DNA of 64,000 bases from Acinetobacter sp. ANC 5054 (GTDB lineage: Bacteria; Pseudomonadota; Gammaproteobacteria; Pseudomonadales; Moraxellaceae), in NCBI RefSeq assembly GCF_002135295.1, contig NZ_NEGG01000003.1, forward strand, positions 186,001 to 250,000, written 5' to 3'. Shown in pieces: positions 8,370 to 16,336 of this stretch. A program made the translations under genes and the position numbers. A model generated the notes under the pieces. It was not told the origin of the DNA. It saw only the letters and a list, made by a program, of their open reading frames with translations, and ran no database searches. Position 1 is the first letter of the stretch; each line of letters opens with the position of its first letter.

Positions 8370-9191
8370 TCAGGAAGCAAATTTCAAATTACCTTGCTGA
8401 TTCAAATGATCCATTACCCATCGTGCCGTTTTTTCGGGTTGTTCTAAGGGAAACATGTGCCCACCTTGCAGGACTGAATATTCAATTTTATAAATTTTTT
8501 GCATGGCTTGAGGAAAACCTTGTTTATAAAAAGGGCTGTGCTCTGCCGTGATTAAATGAATCGGCAACTGTGGTGCTTTACGCGGTGTACGCCACCACCA
8601 TGCTGGCACAGTTTTAAAAATCTCGGCTTCGATTAACTTAGGTATTCGCAAAGTCACTCCGCCACGCACAAGATCAGGTTGGATACCTGAATCAAAATAA
8701 TCCTGAAAACACTGATCATCAAAATCTTTAAATAAACGATTATTTCTTAATGCTTCAAAAGCTTGTGCTTTATCGCTCCAATGATCTTTACGTTTCAAGG
8801 TTAAACCTGATGGTGTGAATTTATGAATCGTTTTTAGATTTAACTTTTTCACTAATTCAAAAATAGCGGCATACCGACCAATCACAAATGGAGGATCCAT
8901 AATGAGTAATTGCGAAAATAAATCTGGTCGTTTATAAGCCGCCATTAAGGTGACTAAGGAACCAAAAGAATGCCCTAAGCCCACGACTTTTTGCTGCGGG
9001 AATTGCTGTTCAATATCATCAATCACTTGATCAACTAAATATCGCCAGTCTTTAGTGATCGGATAACGCTCATCCATGCCAATCATTGGAATTGCTTTTA
9101 CATCAAATTCAACAGCAAGACCTGATAGAAATTTTTGGTAACTCTCTGCTGGTATTCCATTTGCATGGGTGAAATGTATTGCTGTTTTCAT
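8370..9191 (-). CDS. Alpha/beta hydrolase
   Basis: Protein of 273 residues with the alpha/beta hydrolase layout: oxyanion segment FTHANGIPAESY near the N-terminus (HANG, seen in this group of esterases), nucleophile elbow GLGHSFGS with the catalytic Ser near residue 75, a lid region, and the late GGHMFPLEQP that supplies the catalytic His. The acid is probably the Asp/Glu in HLITAEHSPF. Substrate unknown. It is a single gene, convergent with the TetR gene. Confidence 0.88.
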   Translation of the reverse strand: MKTAIHFTHANGIPAESYQKFLSGLAVEFDVKAIPMIGMDERYPITKDWRYLVDQVIDDIEQQFPQQKVVGLGHSFGSLVTLMAAYKRPDLFSQLLIMDPPFVIGRYAAIFELVKKLNLKTIHKFTPSGLTLKRKDHWSDKAQAFEALRNNRLFKDFDDQCFQDYFDSGIQPDLVRGGVTLRIPKLIEAEIFKTVPAWWWRTPRKAPQLPIHLITAEHSPFYKQGFPQAMQKIYKIEYSVLQGGHMFPLEQPEKTARWVMDHLNQQGNLKFAS

Positions 9192-9296
9192 GAATATCGC
9201 TGAATGAGGAGATGACTGCCCTAGCTTAAAGTGATTTTAGGCAGTGAACGAGTGCTAATCACTCCAACAGCATGACCTGAAAGTCAGGTATTTTAA

Positions 9297-9560
9297 TTAC
9301 TTCTGTGAACCGACCATATTTTGATTCGGTAGAAAAGATGCACCACACGTCGTTTTATCACCCGCAATCACCACACCGCGCCCCTTCACCGTGGTACTTT
9401 GGTCCGCAGCAATGGCAGTAACGGTTGTTTTGCATTTAGGACAATAATGCTTCATACCATTTAAGTGCACTGCAATTCCATTAATTACAAATGATGATTC
9501 GCATTCAGTGACAACGCCGCCATGAGAAGTTTTACTACCTAAAGTAATTAATGATTTCAT
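9297..9560 (-). CDS. Orphan PAAR-domain protein
   Basis: Protein of 87 residues made almost only of a PAAR domain: SLITLGSKTSHGG at the start, then INGIAVHLNGMKHYCPKCKTT with a CPKC metal knuckle, and VKGRGVVIAGDKTTCGA at the end. PAAR proteins cap the VgrG spike of type VI secretion systems and often carry or recruit effectors. No vgrG, hcp, effector or immunity gene lies near it, which is why I call it an orphan; it may serve a type VI cluster elsewhere. Confidence 0.85.
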   Translation of the reverse strand: MKSLITLGSKTSHGGVVTECESSFVINGIAVHLNGMKHYCPKCKTTVTAIAADQSTTVKGRGVVIAGDKTTCGASFLPNQNMVGSQK

Positions 9561-9775
9561 TTTTATATTCTTTTGATGATGTGTTGAAATTCGCAGGAAT
9601 TTTAGCGTAAGTCGCCTTAACTCTCCAGCACCGTACGGCTTTAGTGACAGTTTAATTCGCTACATTTTGTAAGGACATTGCCACTCTTTACGCTTTTTCA
9701 GCTTTATTATTTTTATAGTTCCTAAATAATCTCAAATTTTTCGCTACTGTTCTTTTGGAGTTTTTATTTTTCAAC

Positions 9776-9804
9776 CATAAAAAAAGCACCCGAAGGTGCT
9801 TTTA
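9776..9804 (-). terminator. Terminator of rapA
   Basis: AAAAGCACC / GGTGCTTTT hairpin with a CGAA tetraloop; on the minus strand it is followed by seven T. Confidence 0.9.
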
Positions 9805-9826
9805 GGCTTTATTCAATAAGAATAAC

Positions 9827-12676
9827 TTACGGCTTAACCACGACCATAATTTGAATCGCTTCTGGTGTCACTGCCAGACCATCAAGAAGATTTAAACCTT
9901 CTTGTTGGAATTTTTTCAAGCGTGCAATTTCATCTTCGCGGATGCTTGGATTGAATTGTTTAAGGTAAGTCAAACGGTCAATTTCATATTGCCATTTGCT
10001 GCCATACATTTCTTTGGCTTGCTGTTTAAATTGTGGCAATGCACCACGTGCAATTTCAAGCGCCTGTGTATAACGTTGTTCAATGATTTCACGACGTGCT
10101 TTTACCACTTGGCGGCAACTGTTGCCATCTAAATGATGTAAATACGGACGTAAAATTTCAGGAGCAATTTTTTGTGATAAGTCTTGACCTTTTTCACTCA
10201 ACAATACACGTACTAATTGCTGTGGCAAGCTTGCTGGGAGATTCAATGCTTTAGGTGCAACGACATCTACCTTAAACCAAACTTCCATTAACACCGAACC
10301 TTGTGGTAATGCAGCAGATTTCAACACTGCTACGTTGGTACTACCAAAGCTTTGGGTATTGATCATTTCCATCACACTTTCAGTGAATGGATGTTCAAGC
10401 GTTAAGTACTGCGCATCTTCACGAATTTGAGCTTGATCGCGATAGAAAGTCGCTGTCATGCCTTCTTCATCAAGTGTCAAACCTTGTACTTGCATTTGAT
10501 CTGTTGGTTTGATGATAACCGTACCATTACTTTGCTCATCAAAATCAATGTTTGTAGACGCCATAAAGCGTTTCATAAACATTGGCAAAGTCGTGTTGTC
10601 ATCATAATCTTCAAGTGCTGTCACAATTTCTTGCGCCACGATAGGACGACATGAATTGTACTCAAGCAAACGGTCACGCCCTTCTTGAAGTTCAGCTTCT
10701 AAAGCTTCACGTTGCACGCCAACAGCTTCAAGTAAATCTTCAAATACTTGACCTTTGTCGGCAAGCAAACAATCTTTCAGGTCAACAATAAAGTTTTCCT
10801 GTAACGTCTGTGCAGTTGGTGAAATATTGCAGAAAATATTTAACGCTTCGTTATACCAACGGAACATACGTTCTTGTGCTGTTCCAATCAGGTATGGCAC
10901 ATGAATTTGAATACGGTTTTCTTGACCAATACGATCTAAACGACCGATACGTTGTTCGAGCACATCTGGGTTTGCAGATAAATCAAATAACACAAGATCA
11001 GATGCAAACTGGAAGTTACGACCTTCAGAGCCAATTTCTGAACATAGCAAGATTTGAGCACCGTAAGACTCTTCAGCAAAATAGGCTGCTGCTTGGTCAC
11101 GCTCAAGCAAGCTCATGCCTTCATGGAACATGGCAGTACGAATACCTGCATGTAAACGAAGGACATTTTCCAGTGATTCAACTACTGGACCACTACGTGC
11201 AATTAATAATACTTTTTTGTGTTTCAAGTCTGTGCGTAGACGTTCCATTAACCACATTACACGTGGGTCATGTTCCATCCATGAGCCATCAAGCTGCGCT
11301 TCTTCAGGCCACATTTGTTCACGTAGTTTACCGTCTTTAGACCAGTTTTCTGGTGCAGGAAGTGGCGCTGGCTGACAGTCACGACCAGGGAAGCCTTGAA
11401 TCGCTTCACGGGTATTACGGAACAAAATACGACCGGTACCATGACGATCTAATAGTTCGTGAATAGCACGGAAACGCTGTTCAGGATCATCACTAATACG
11501 ATGACCTAACAAAGCTTCAATCGCTGCGAAATGCCCTTCTTCAAGCGGCAGATCTGACATTAAGACTTCAGCAATTTTAGCCGTTTGATGATATTGCTCT
11601 TCTTCATCTAAGAAGCGATCAAGTGAACTAAAACGCTGTGGATCGAGTAAACGTAAACGTGCAAAGTGACTTTCCACACCCAATTGTTCAGGTGTCGCTG
11701 TTAGCAATAATACGCCCGGTGTTTTTTCAGCAAGTTCTTCAACGAGGTCATAACGGTCATTTCCGCCTTCTTCTTCTGACCACATTAAATGATGTGCTTC
11801 ATCGACTACCAACAAGTCAAAACCAGCTTCTAGCGCTTGTTCACGCAAGTCGTCATGGTCGATCATCAAATCGACACTGGCAATAATGCATTGCTCAGTT
11901 AGGAAAGGATTTAAATCTGGATCATGTTCTTTAATCGATGCTGTACGGGTTAAATCAAACAATGAAAATTGCAAATTGAAACGACGACGCATTTCAATCA
12001 TCCATTGATACTGCAATGAATCTGGAACCAAAATGAGGATACGTTCAGCACGACCTGTTTTAAGCTGTTGATGAATAATCAAACCCGCTTCAATGGTCTT
12101 ACCTAAGCCAACTTCATCGGCAAGTAATACACGTGGCGCAAAACGTTTACCGACTTCATGCGCGATATAAAGTTGATGTGGAATCAAACCAACTCGTGAA
12201 CCAACCAAACCACGAAGTGGGCTTGATTTCATATTGGCTTGTAATAGCAATGCTTCAATACGTAGGTCGTACCATTCTTTATAGTCAACTTGGCTTGCAA
12301 GTAAACGGTCTAATGGTTTTGCTAACTGAATGCTCGCGCCAATACGCGTTTCATTGAGAGATTTACGTTCTTCTGTACCATCTGTATGTTTGCGGACTGC
12401 GTTATAACGCACCACACCACCGCGGTCTTCAAGCGATTCAACGACCCAAATTTGACCTTCTTGGTCTTGGACTTCGTCATTCACATTGAAAATGATACGA
12501 GATAAAGGTGCATTGTGGCGGGCATATACACGAGTTTCATCACTTTTAGGGAATAATATGCTGACCGATCGCTCATCAACATCAATAAGAACTCCTAAAC
12601 CCAGTTCTGTTTCTGTATCTGATAACCAACGTTGACCAATAGCAAACTGCTGCAATTTTTCCACCTTTTTTCTCAA
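9827..12676 (-). CDS. rapA: RNA polymerase-associated ATPase RapA (HepA)
   Basis: Swi2/Snf2-type ATPase of 949 residues that binds RNA polymerase and helps it recycle after termination. E. coli RapA has 968 residues and matches along the whole length. Visible parts are the N-terminal Tudor-like domains (IGQRWLSDTETELGLG), the switch LADEVGLGKTIEAG with Walker A near residue 185, VVDEAHH (motif II), LLTATPEQLG (motif III), the helicase C lobe with LLCSEIGSEGRNFQFA and EQRIGRLDRIGQ, and the RapA-specific C-terminal domain. It is monocistronic with its own terminator, and rluA lies 130 bp upstream on the same strand. Confidence 0.96.
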   Translation of the reverse strand: MRKKVEKLQQFAIGQRWLSDTETELGLGVLIDVDERSVSILFPKSDETRVYARHNAPLSRIIFNVNDEVQDQEGQIWVVESLEDRGGVVRYNAVRKHTDGTEERKSLNETRIGASIQLAKPLDRLLASQVDYKEWYDLRIEALLLQANMKSSPLRGLVGSRVGLIPHQLYIAHEVGKRFAPRVLLADEVGLGKTIEAGLIIHQQLKTGRAERILILVPDSLQYQWMIEMRRRFNLQFSLFDLTRTASIKEHDPDLNPFLTEQCIIASVDLMIDHDDLREQALEAGFDLLVVDEAHHLMWSEEEGGNDRYDLVEELAEKTPGVLLLTATPEQLGVESHFARLRLLDPQRFSSLDRFLDEEEQYHQTAKIAEVLMSDLPLEEGHFAAIEALLGHRISDDPEQRFRAIHELLDRHGTGRILFRNTREAIQGFPGRDCQPAPLPAPENWSKDGKLREQMWPEEAQLDGSWMEHDPRVMWLMERLRTDLKHKKVLLIARSGPVVESLENVLRLHAGIRTAMFHEGMSLLERDQAAAYFAEESYGAQILLCSEIGSEGRNFQFASDLVLFDLSANPDVLEQRIGRLDRIGQENRIQIHVPYLIGTAQERMFRWYNEALNIFCNISPTAQTLQENFIVDLKDCLLADKGQVFEDLLEAVGVQREALEAELQEGRDRLLEYNSCRPIVAQEIVTALEDYDDNTTLPMFMKRFMASTNIDFDEQSNGTVIIKPTDQMQVQGLTLDEEGMTATFYRDQAQIREDAQYLTLEHPFTESVMEMINTQSFGSTNVAVLKSAALPQGSVLMEVWFKVDVVAPKALNLPASLPQQLVRVLLSEKGQDLSQKIAPEILRPYLHHLDGNSCRQVVKARREIIEQRYTQALEIARGALPQFKQQAKEMYGSKWQYEIDRLTYLKQFNPSIREDEIARLKKFQQEGLNLLDGLAVTPEAIQIMVVVKP

Positions 12677-12806
12677 GTTAGGTCTGAAAATCTTAAGCTC
12701 AAACTCTGACCGTTATTTGAACAAAAATCTAGACCTTTAAGCAATATATTTTGACATAAAGCCCACTAAAAAGTGAGCAGAATTCTTTGGGATTTAAATG
12801 ATTTTC

Positions 12807-13451
12807 CTAAAACGGAACTGGGCAATGAAATTCGACCATTTGTTCAGTTTCAGGATGAAGAAAACTCAGACGTTCAGCATGTAAACATAATCGCGGCATG
12901 AGCTGTTGTTGCTCAGGCGTTGCATAGAGCGTATCACCGACTATTGGATGACCTAAATATTGCATATGCACGCGAAGTTGATGTGAACGCCCAGTAATTG
13001 GAGTCAACTCAACACGGGTCACGGGGCTGCCCTGAATTTCAAAGTGTTCAGTGGCTTTCCAATGTGTCAATGCTGGTTTGTTGTGTGCAGGATCTGCAAT
13101 GTGTAATGGTGGATGTTCAGGATCATAGATCACAGGTACATCGACCGTACCTTCACCTTCTAAAGTTCCTGCAACTAAAGCTTGATATGTTTTCGAGGTT
13201 TGACGTTCTTGGAACTGCCGTGAAATACGGTTTTGTCCTTGGCGGGTTAATGCGAAAACTAAAATACCTGAAGTGTCTCGATCTAGACGATGAATCAATA
13301 GGGTTTTAGCTTCGATTTTCAATAAACGATTGATCACACAATCTTGTAAATCTGCTGTTTTTCCCGGAACTGTGAGTAAACCTGCAGGTTTATGAATCAC
13401 CATAAAGTCGGTGTCACGATGTATCAGGTGTTCGGTTAGAAAATTACTCAA
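12807..13451 (-). CDS. rluA: Pseudouridine synthase RluA
   Basis: Protein of 214 residues (E. coli RluA 219) converting uridine to pseudouridine in 23S rRNA (U746) and in the anticodon loop of several tRNAs (U32). The catalytic motif HRLDRDTSGIL, with the nucleophilic Asp near residue 56, is clear; the KPAGLLTVPG entry and the PITGRSHQLRVHM segment are typical of the RluA subfamily. There is no S4 domain, unlike RluC/RluD, in agreement with RluA. It lies upstream of rapA in the same direction, but the 130-bp gap suggests separate transcripts. Confidence 0.92.
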   Translation of the reverse strand: MSNFLTEHLIHRDTDFMVIHKPAGLLTVPGKTADLQDCVINRLLKIEAKTLLIHRLDRDTSGILVFALTRQGQNRISRQFQERQTSKTYQALVAGTLEGEGTVDVPVIYDPEHPPLHIADPAHNKPALTHWKATEHFEIQGSPVTRVELTPITGRSHQLRVHMQYLGHPIVGDTLYATPEQQQLMPRLCLHAERLSFLHPETEQMVEFHCPVPF

Positions 13452-13583
13452 AGTTCAATCCTGTCTGATCTCGAAAAACAAGGCGGCAATGATAAAAAGC
13501 TTAGCCAACAATTACAATGCACAAAGCTCTATTTCCCGACGTATTTTCCGATTTAGAACAAAAATAATTCCAATAAACTCAGT

Positions 13584-14273
13584 TTAATCTGAATTCAGCA
13601 AAATTTTCAGTAAGCTGTTTAGGTTTGGGTTGTCTAAAAGATCCTCATAGCGAATATTTGCACCATTGGCGCGCCATAATCCAACAAGACTCACCATAGC
13701 AACAGAATCCAGACCATAACCACGTAGATCTTGCAATGGATCAATTTCTAAAGCTTCCATATCCAACTGCTCAGCCACTGCAAGTAATATGCCTTTAGCA
13801 GACAACACATACTCAGTCGGTGCACTCAAACTCCATAGTCGCGTTACACTATAGCTATTCATGTGGTGAAATCCCTGTGTTGTCAGGCTATCCACCCATT
13901 GTATATGCTGCTCTTGATTGGCTAATAATATCGCATCATCCACTACACATATTTGTTCAGTCACACTGTTTAAATGAGGCAGAATTTGCCTGAGCATTGG
14001 GGTAATTTGACCTGCAAAGATCAACTGTGGATGGCTTGTGGCATATTCACCAAGTTGCTGCATGCCTTGTAATAAATCAACAACTGGAATTTCCAAGGCT
14101 TTGGCTTTATTACTCAATTGGATTAAATTTTCCATGAGAGCAGTTTCTTGCATACCCTGCTGCGCCCGTAAATTTTGTAATCCCACAAGTACCAATACTG
14201 ACTGTGTTGATGATAACTGCCATTTTGATAGAGAAGGTGCAAATTGGATTTTCTTGGGCATGGGGTACAGCAT
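13584..14273 (-). CDS. EntB-like protein: degenerate isochorismatase fold plus aryl carrier domain
   Basis: Protein of 229 residues. The C-terminal about 70 residues are a phosphopantetheine carrier domain of the aryl-carrier type: LRGYGLDSVAMVSLVGLWR with the acceptor Ser near residue 190, closely resembling EntB/DhbB/VibB. The N-terminal about 150 residues follow the isochorismatase fold (VLVLVGLQNL, NKAKALEIPVVDLLQ) but the catalytic Asp of the usual DxQ triad position is Gly, and the usual Lys and Cys motifs are not found. So the lyase is probably dead and the carrier intact. No siderophore or NRPS gene is near. AAGAG precedes the ATG by 7 nt. Confidence 0.8.
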   Translation of the reverse strand: MLYPMPKKIQFAPSLSKWQLSSTQSVLVLVGLQNLRAQQGMQETALMENLIQLSNKAKALEIPVVDLLQGMQQLGEYATSHPQLIFAGQITPMLRQILPHLNSVTEQICVVDDAILLANQEQHIQWVDSLTTQGFHHMNSYSVTRLWSLSAPTEYVLSAKGILLAVAEQLDMEALEIDPLQDLRGYGLDSVAMVSLVGLWRANGANIRYEDLLDNPNLNSLLKILLNSD

Positions 14274-14473
14274 GACAAACTCTTAAAAGCAGAATAGGCA
14301 TAGTTTAATGTAGATACTGGCTATATTTAGTGTTTATTTTTATTCAGTCTTATTAAAAATTAAAGTGCCATCACTCTAATGTATTTGTACAATAATTGAG
14401 TTATATTTAAAATAATTGCAAGCTTTCACAAAACGAAAAAATTAAACCTTTACGATAAGAGGCCACATAGATA

Positions 14474-14860
14474 ATGACGTATTATTTGAGAAATTTTTTA
14501 GGCTCATTTGTAGGTTTATCAGCTTTTGCTGGCGCTATGTTAATGCTGTTTGAATTTAACAAATCCGAGGCTTATGATATCCCAGTGATTATCTGTGGAA
14601 TCCTGCTTATGATAGTAGGACTAACACTCATTGGCTATTTGAATGCAGCCACAGCACCTAAAAATAAGACCAAGCAAACCTTATTCCTACATTCCATATT
14701 CGTGATTTTGCTCTTCGCTACTGATTTAATTTTTGGCAATATGGACTTGTTTTTCGCTACTTTAAGAAACGTATGCTACTTTGTAATATTGCAATTTGGT
14801 GTTTATCTTTATGTAAACAAGCAGGAAATGAGCTTCAAAGCTTTTCTAAAATCAACATAA
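14474..14860 (+). CDS. Four-helix membrane protein, unknown
   Basis: Protein of 128 residues with hydrophobic segments at about 8-28, 37-57, 69-89 and 93-115, separated by short charged loops (KNKTKQ between helices 2 and 3), and a short cytoplasmic-looking tail. I recognise no family. It lies directly to the left of a terminator and a Xer recombination site; whether it is old chromosomal DNA or part of the accessory module cannot be told from the sequence alone. Confidence 0.65.
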   Translation: MTYYLRNFLGSFVGLSAFAGAMLMLFEFNKSEAYDIPVIICGILLMIVGLTLIGYLNAATAPKNKTKQTLFLHSIFVILLFATDLIFGNMDLFFATLRNVCYFVILQFGVYLYVNKQEMSFKAFLKST

Positions 14861-14925
14861 TAAATATTATAAGAAGCTAAAGAATTATCACTATATTATT
14901 TAGTTTCATAATTTTTTAATTTTAA

Positions 14926-14953
14926 AGCCTAGACCTAGAGTCTAGGTTTTTTC
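14926..14953 (+). terminator. Rho-independent terminator
   Basis: CCTAGAC / GTCTAGG stem with a 5-nt loop and T6, ending right at the first base of the adjacent Xer site. Confidence 0.85.
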
Positions 14954-14981
14954 ATTTCGTATAACAGCCATTATGTTAAAT
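14954..14981 (+). other. dif-type XerC/XerD recombination site (left boundary)
   Basis: A 28-bp site made of the XerC arm ATTTCGTATAA, a 6-bp centre CAGCCA and the XerD arm TTATGTTAAAT. Both arms fit the dif consensus and the pdif sites known from Acinetobacter plasmids. It lies between two terminators, with the module to its right. Orientation XerC to XerD on the plus strand. It could be either the chromosomal dif or a pdif copy. Confidence 0.9.
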
Positions 14982-14990
14982 GGGACAAAA

Positions 14991-15016
14991 GTGACCTCAG
15001 ATTTGAGGCCATTTTT
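14991..15016 (-). terminator. Terminator of the crcB-ppa operon
   Basis: Minus-strand stem GGCCTC / GAGGTC with a 6-nt loop and a short T run, just after the ppa stop codon. The one imperfect pair is a G-U wobble on the minus-strand RNA, which favours that direction. Confidence 0.6.
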
Positions 15017-15023
15017 ATCTAAA

Positions 15024-15548
15024 TTATTTATATGCCTGAATCGATTTTAAAATTTCAGCTCTAGCTTCTTCAAGATTGCCCCAGCCATTAAATTTCATCC
15101 ATTTACCTTGTTCTAAGTCCTTATAGTGTTCAAAGAAATGTTTCATTTGATCTAACTGTAGCTGAGGAAGATCACTAATATCTTTAACATTGTTATATAG
15201 AGGGGTGAGCTTAGAATGAGGTACTGCAATGATTTTTGCATCAATACCCGCTTCATCTTCCATATACATTATGCCAACAGGTCGGCTACGGATTACAGCA
15301 CCTATTGCAACAGCATGTGGAGCTATTACAAATACATCTAAGGGGTCACCATCTTCACTTAATGTTTGCGGGATATAACCATAATTATATGGATATGACA
15401 TAGCTGTACTTAAGAAACGATCAACCAATAAGGCATCATATTCTTTGTTCACTTCGTATTTAACTGGTTTTGCATTTGCAGGAATTTCAATGATGCTATA
15501 AAAGTCATCTGGTGGATTAATACCTGCTTGTATATTTTTAAAACTCAT
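15024..15548 (-). CDS. ppa: Soluble family I inorganic pyrophosphatase, in a fluoride operon
   Basis: Protein of 174 residues that hydrolyses pyrophosphate to phosphate and so drives biosynthetic reactions. Family I features are all present: the substrate Lys in VKYEVNK, the YPYNYGYIPQTLSEDGDPLDV signature with three metal-binding Asp, and the later DEAGIDAKIIAVP with two more Asp. Length is normal for a bacterial hexameric enzyme. It starts 18 bp after the crcB stop codon, under the same fluoride riboswitch. Family I pyrophosphatase is strongly inhibited by fluoride, so induced extra enzyme makes sense. Acinetobacter normally has a housekeeping ppa elsewhere, so this is probably an additional copy (inference). 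Confidence 0.93.
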   Translation of the reverse strand: MSFKNIQAGINPPDDFYSIIEIPANAKPVKYEVNKEYDALLVDRFLSTAMSYPYNYGYIPQTLSEDGDPLDVFVIAPHAVAIGAVIRSRPVGIMYMEDEAGIDAKIIAVPHSKLTPLYNNVKDISDLPQLQLDQMKHFFEHYKDLEQGKWMKFNGWGNLEEARAEILKSIQAYK

Positions 15549-15566
15549 AATTTTTCCTTTTGATTA

Positions 15567-15947
15567 TTAGTGGTTTGTGAAAGTTTGATGCGTTAATATT
15601 CCTAGCAAAGTGAATATTAATGAGCCAATGACATGTATAGCTATAGTTGAAAGAGCATATCCAAATTTTGAACTTTGTAATAATCCAACAACTTCTATTG
15701 AGAACGTTGAAAAAGTAGTTAATGCACCACAAAATCCTGTAATAACAAATAATTTATAATTTGAGTTTATTGAACTATTTGCAAAAAAAGATACTGCGAA
15801 TCCAATGACAAAAGCACCAGCTAAGTTAGAGACTACTGTTCCAAAAGGAATATTTGCAAAGATGCTATTTAATTTTAGGCTAATACCCCATCGTAGCCAT
15901 GCACCAAGCACAGAACCAAGAGCAATTGATAAAAGAGATATATACAT
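15567..15947 (-). CDS. crcB: Fluoride exporter CrcB/FluC
   Basis: Small membrane protein of 126 residues forming dual-topology dimers that let fluoride leave the cell. It shows four hydrophobic segments and the family marks GSVLGAWLRWGIS, GTVVSNLAGAFVIGF (the central Asn) and TGFCGALTTFSTFSIE, the Gly-rich break with the Phe-box and pore Thr/Ser. The start codon is preceded by AGGAG 5 nt upstream, and that site is locked in a perfect hairpin (15953-15975). A fluoride riboswitch lies in the leader. First gene of an operon with ppa; visibly AT-rich compared with the flanking housekeeping genes. Confidence 0.96.
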   Translation of the reverse strand: MYISLLSIALGSVLGAWLRWGISLKLNSIFANIPFGTVVSNLAGAFVIGFAVSFFANSSINSNYKLFVITGFCGALTTFSTFSIEVVGLLQSSKFGYALSTIAIHVIGSLIFTLLGILTHQTFTNH

Positions 15948-15952
15948 GATTA

Positions 15953-15975
15953 CTCCTACTGTACAGCAGTAGGAG
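15953..15975 (-). promoter_or_regulatory. Hairpin sequestering the crcB ribosome binding site
   Basis: Perfect 9-bp inverted repeat (CTCCTACTG / CAGTAGGAG) with a 5-nt loop. On the crcB mRNA the 3' arm contains AGGAG, the ribosome binding site 5 nt from the ATG. In the folded form translation should be blocked. It lies about 100 nt downstream of the fluoride aptamer and is a likely part of the expression platform. Confidence 0.7.
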
Positions 15976-16040
15976 GAAGATAGGGTATTTTAAGGGAGAA
16001 AAACATATTGTGGCTCCATTTTGTAAAAACAGAGCACGCA

Positions 16041-16118
16041 CCTACGTACCCTGCTTGAGGGAAACGTAGGCATCATCAGCCAGAATTGGCGGTTTGTGTA
16101 AGGAGGAGTACCATCTCC
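16041..16118 (-). promoter_or_regulatory. Fluoride riboswitch (crcB motif RNA)
   Basis: On the minus strand the leader reads GGAGATGG, then a loop, AAACCGCC, a short loop, GGCTGATG and CCTAC: these are the conserved blocks of the crcB-motif aptamer in correct order and spacing (aptamer about 16118 to 16066). The aptamer binds fluoride with Mg ions. Its 3' end CCTACGT can also pair with ACGTAGG just downstream (hairpin 16041-16070, with an extra CCCT/AGGG inner stem), giving an alternative fold that excludes the aptamer. Aptamer, RBS hairpin and crcB lie in one leader of about 175 nt. Confidence 0.95.
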
Positions 16119-16129
16119 TTTGTGCTTAG

Positions 16130-16158
16130 ATTCTAAAAACTATTACTTAAAATATCAA
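16130..16158 (-). promoter_or_regulatory. Sigma-70-type promoter of the riboswitch-crcB-ppa operon
   Basis: Minus strand: -35 TTGATA (16158-16153), 17-bp spacer, -10 TAGAAT (16135-16130). Transcription would begin about 16123, only a few bases ahead of the aptamer, as expected for a riboswitch leader. Confidence 0.75.
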
Positions 16159-16178
16159 TAATTTTTTACTTTTTCTAA

Positions 16179-16206
16179 AATTAATATGGTAGAAATTATA
16201 GGAAAC
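16179..16206 (-). other. Decayed dif-type site inside the module
   Basis: On the minus strand GTTTCCTATAA, six bases, then CCATATTAATT. Compared with the intact site at 19801-19828, about 31 of 39 bases match over the site and its flank (both have TTTTCTAAAATTAA), but changes fall in both Xer arms. It separates the fluoride operon from the LysR-FlK part, which suggests two modules joined at a Xer site that later decayed. Confidence 0.6.
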
Positions 16207-16336
16207 TCTGAGCTTGGATTAGGGCTTTATATATTGATTTCGTTTAACTGTAATGATGTTAATAGAAGGATTTAACTAAAGAAAAATCAGATTTTATTAT
16301 ATAATTAACTTATGCAACCCTTTTCTTACATATAAA

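Noticed and set aside
10800..11380. Long plus-strand open frame opposite rapA
   Set aside because: It is the complement of well-conserved rapA codons and has no start site features or protein family likeness.
14954..14981. Site could be only a chance match to dif
   Set aside because: Both 11-bp arms fit, and a second site with an identical XerC arm bounds the same gene block, so chance is very unlikely.
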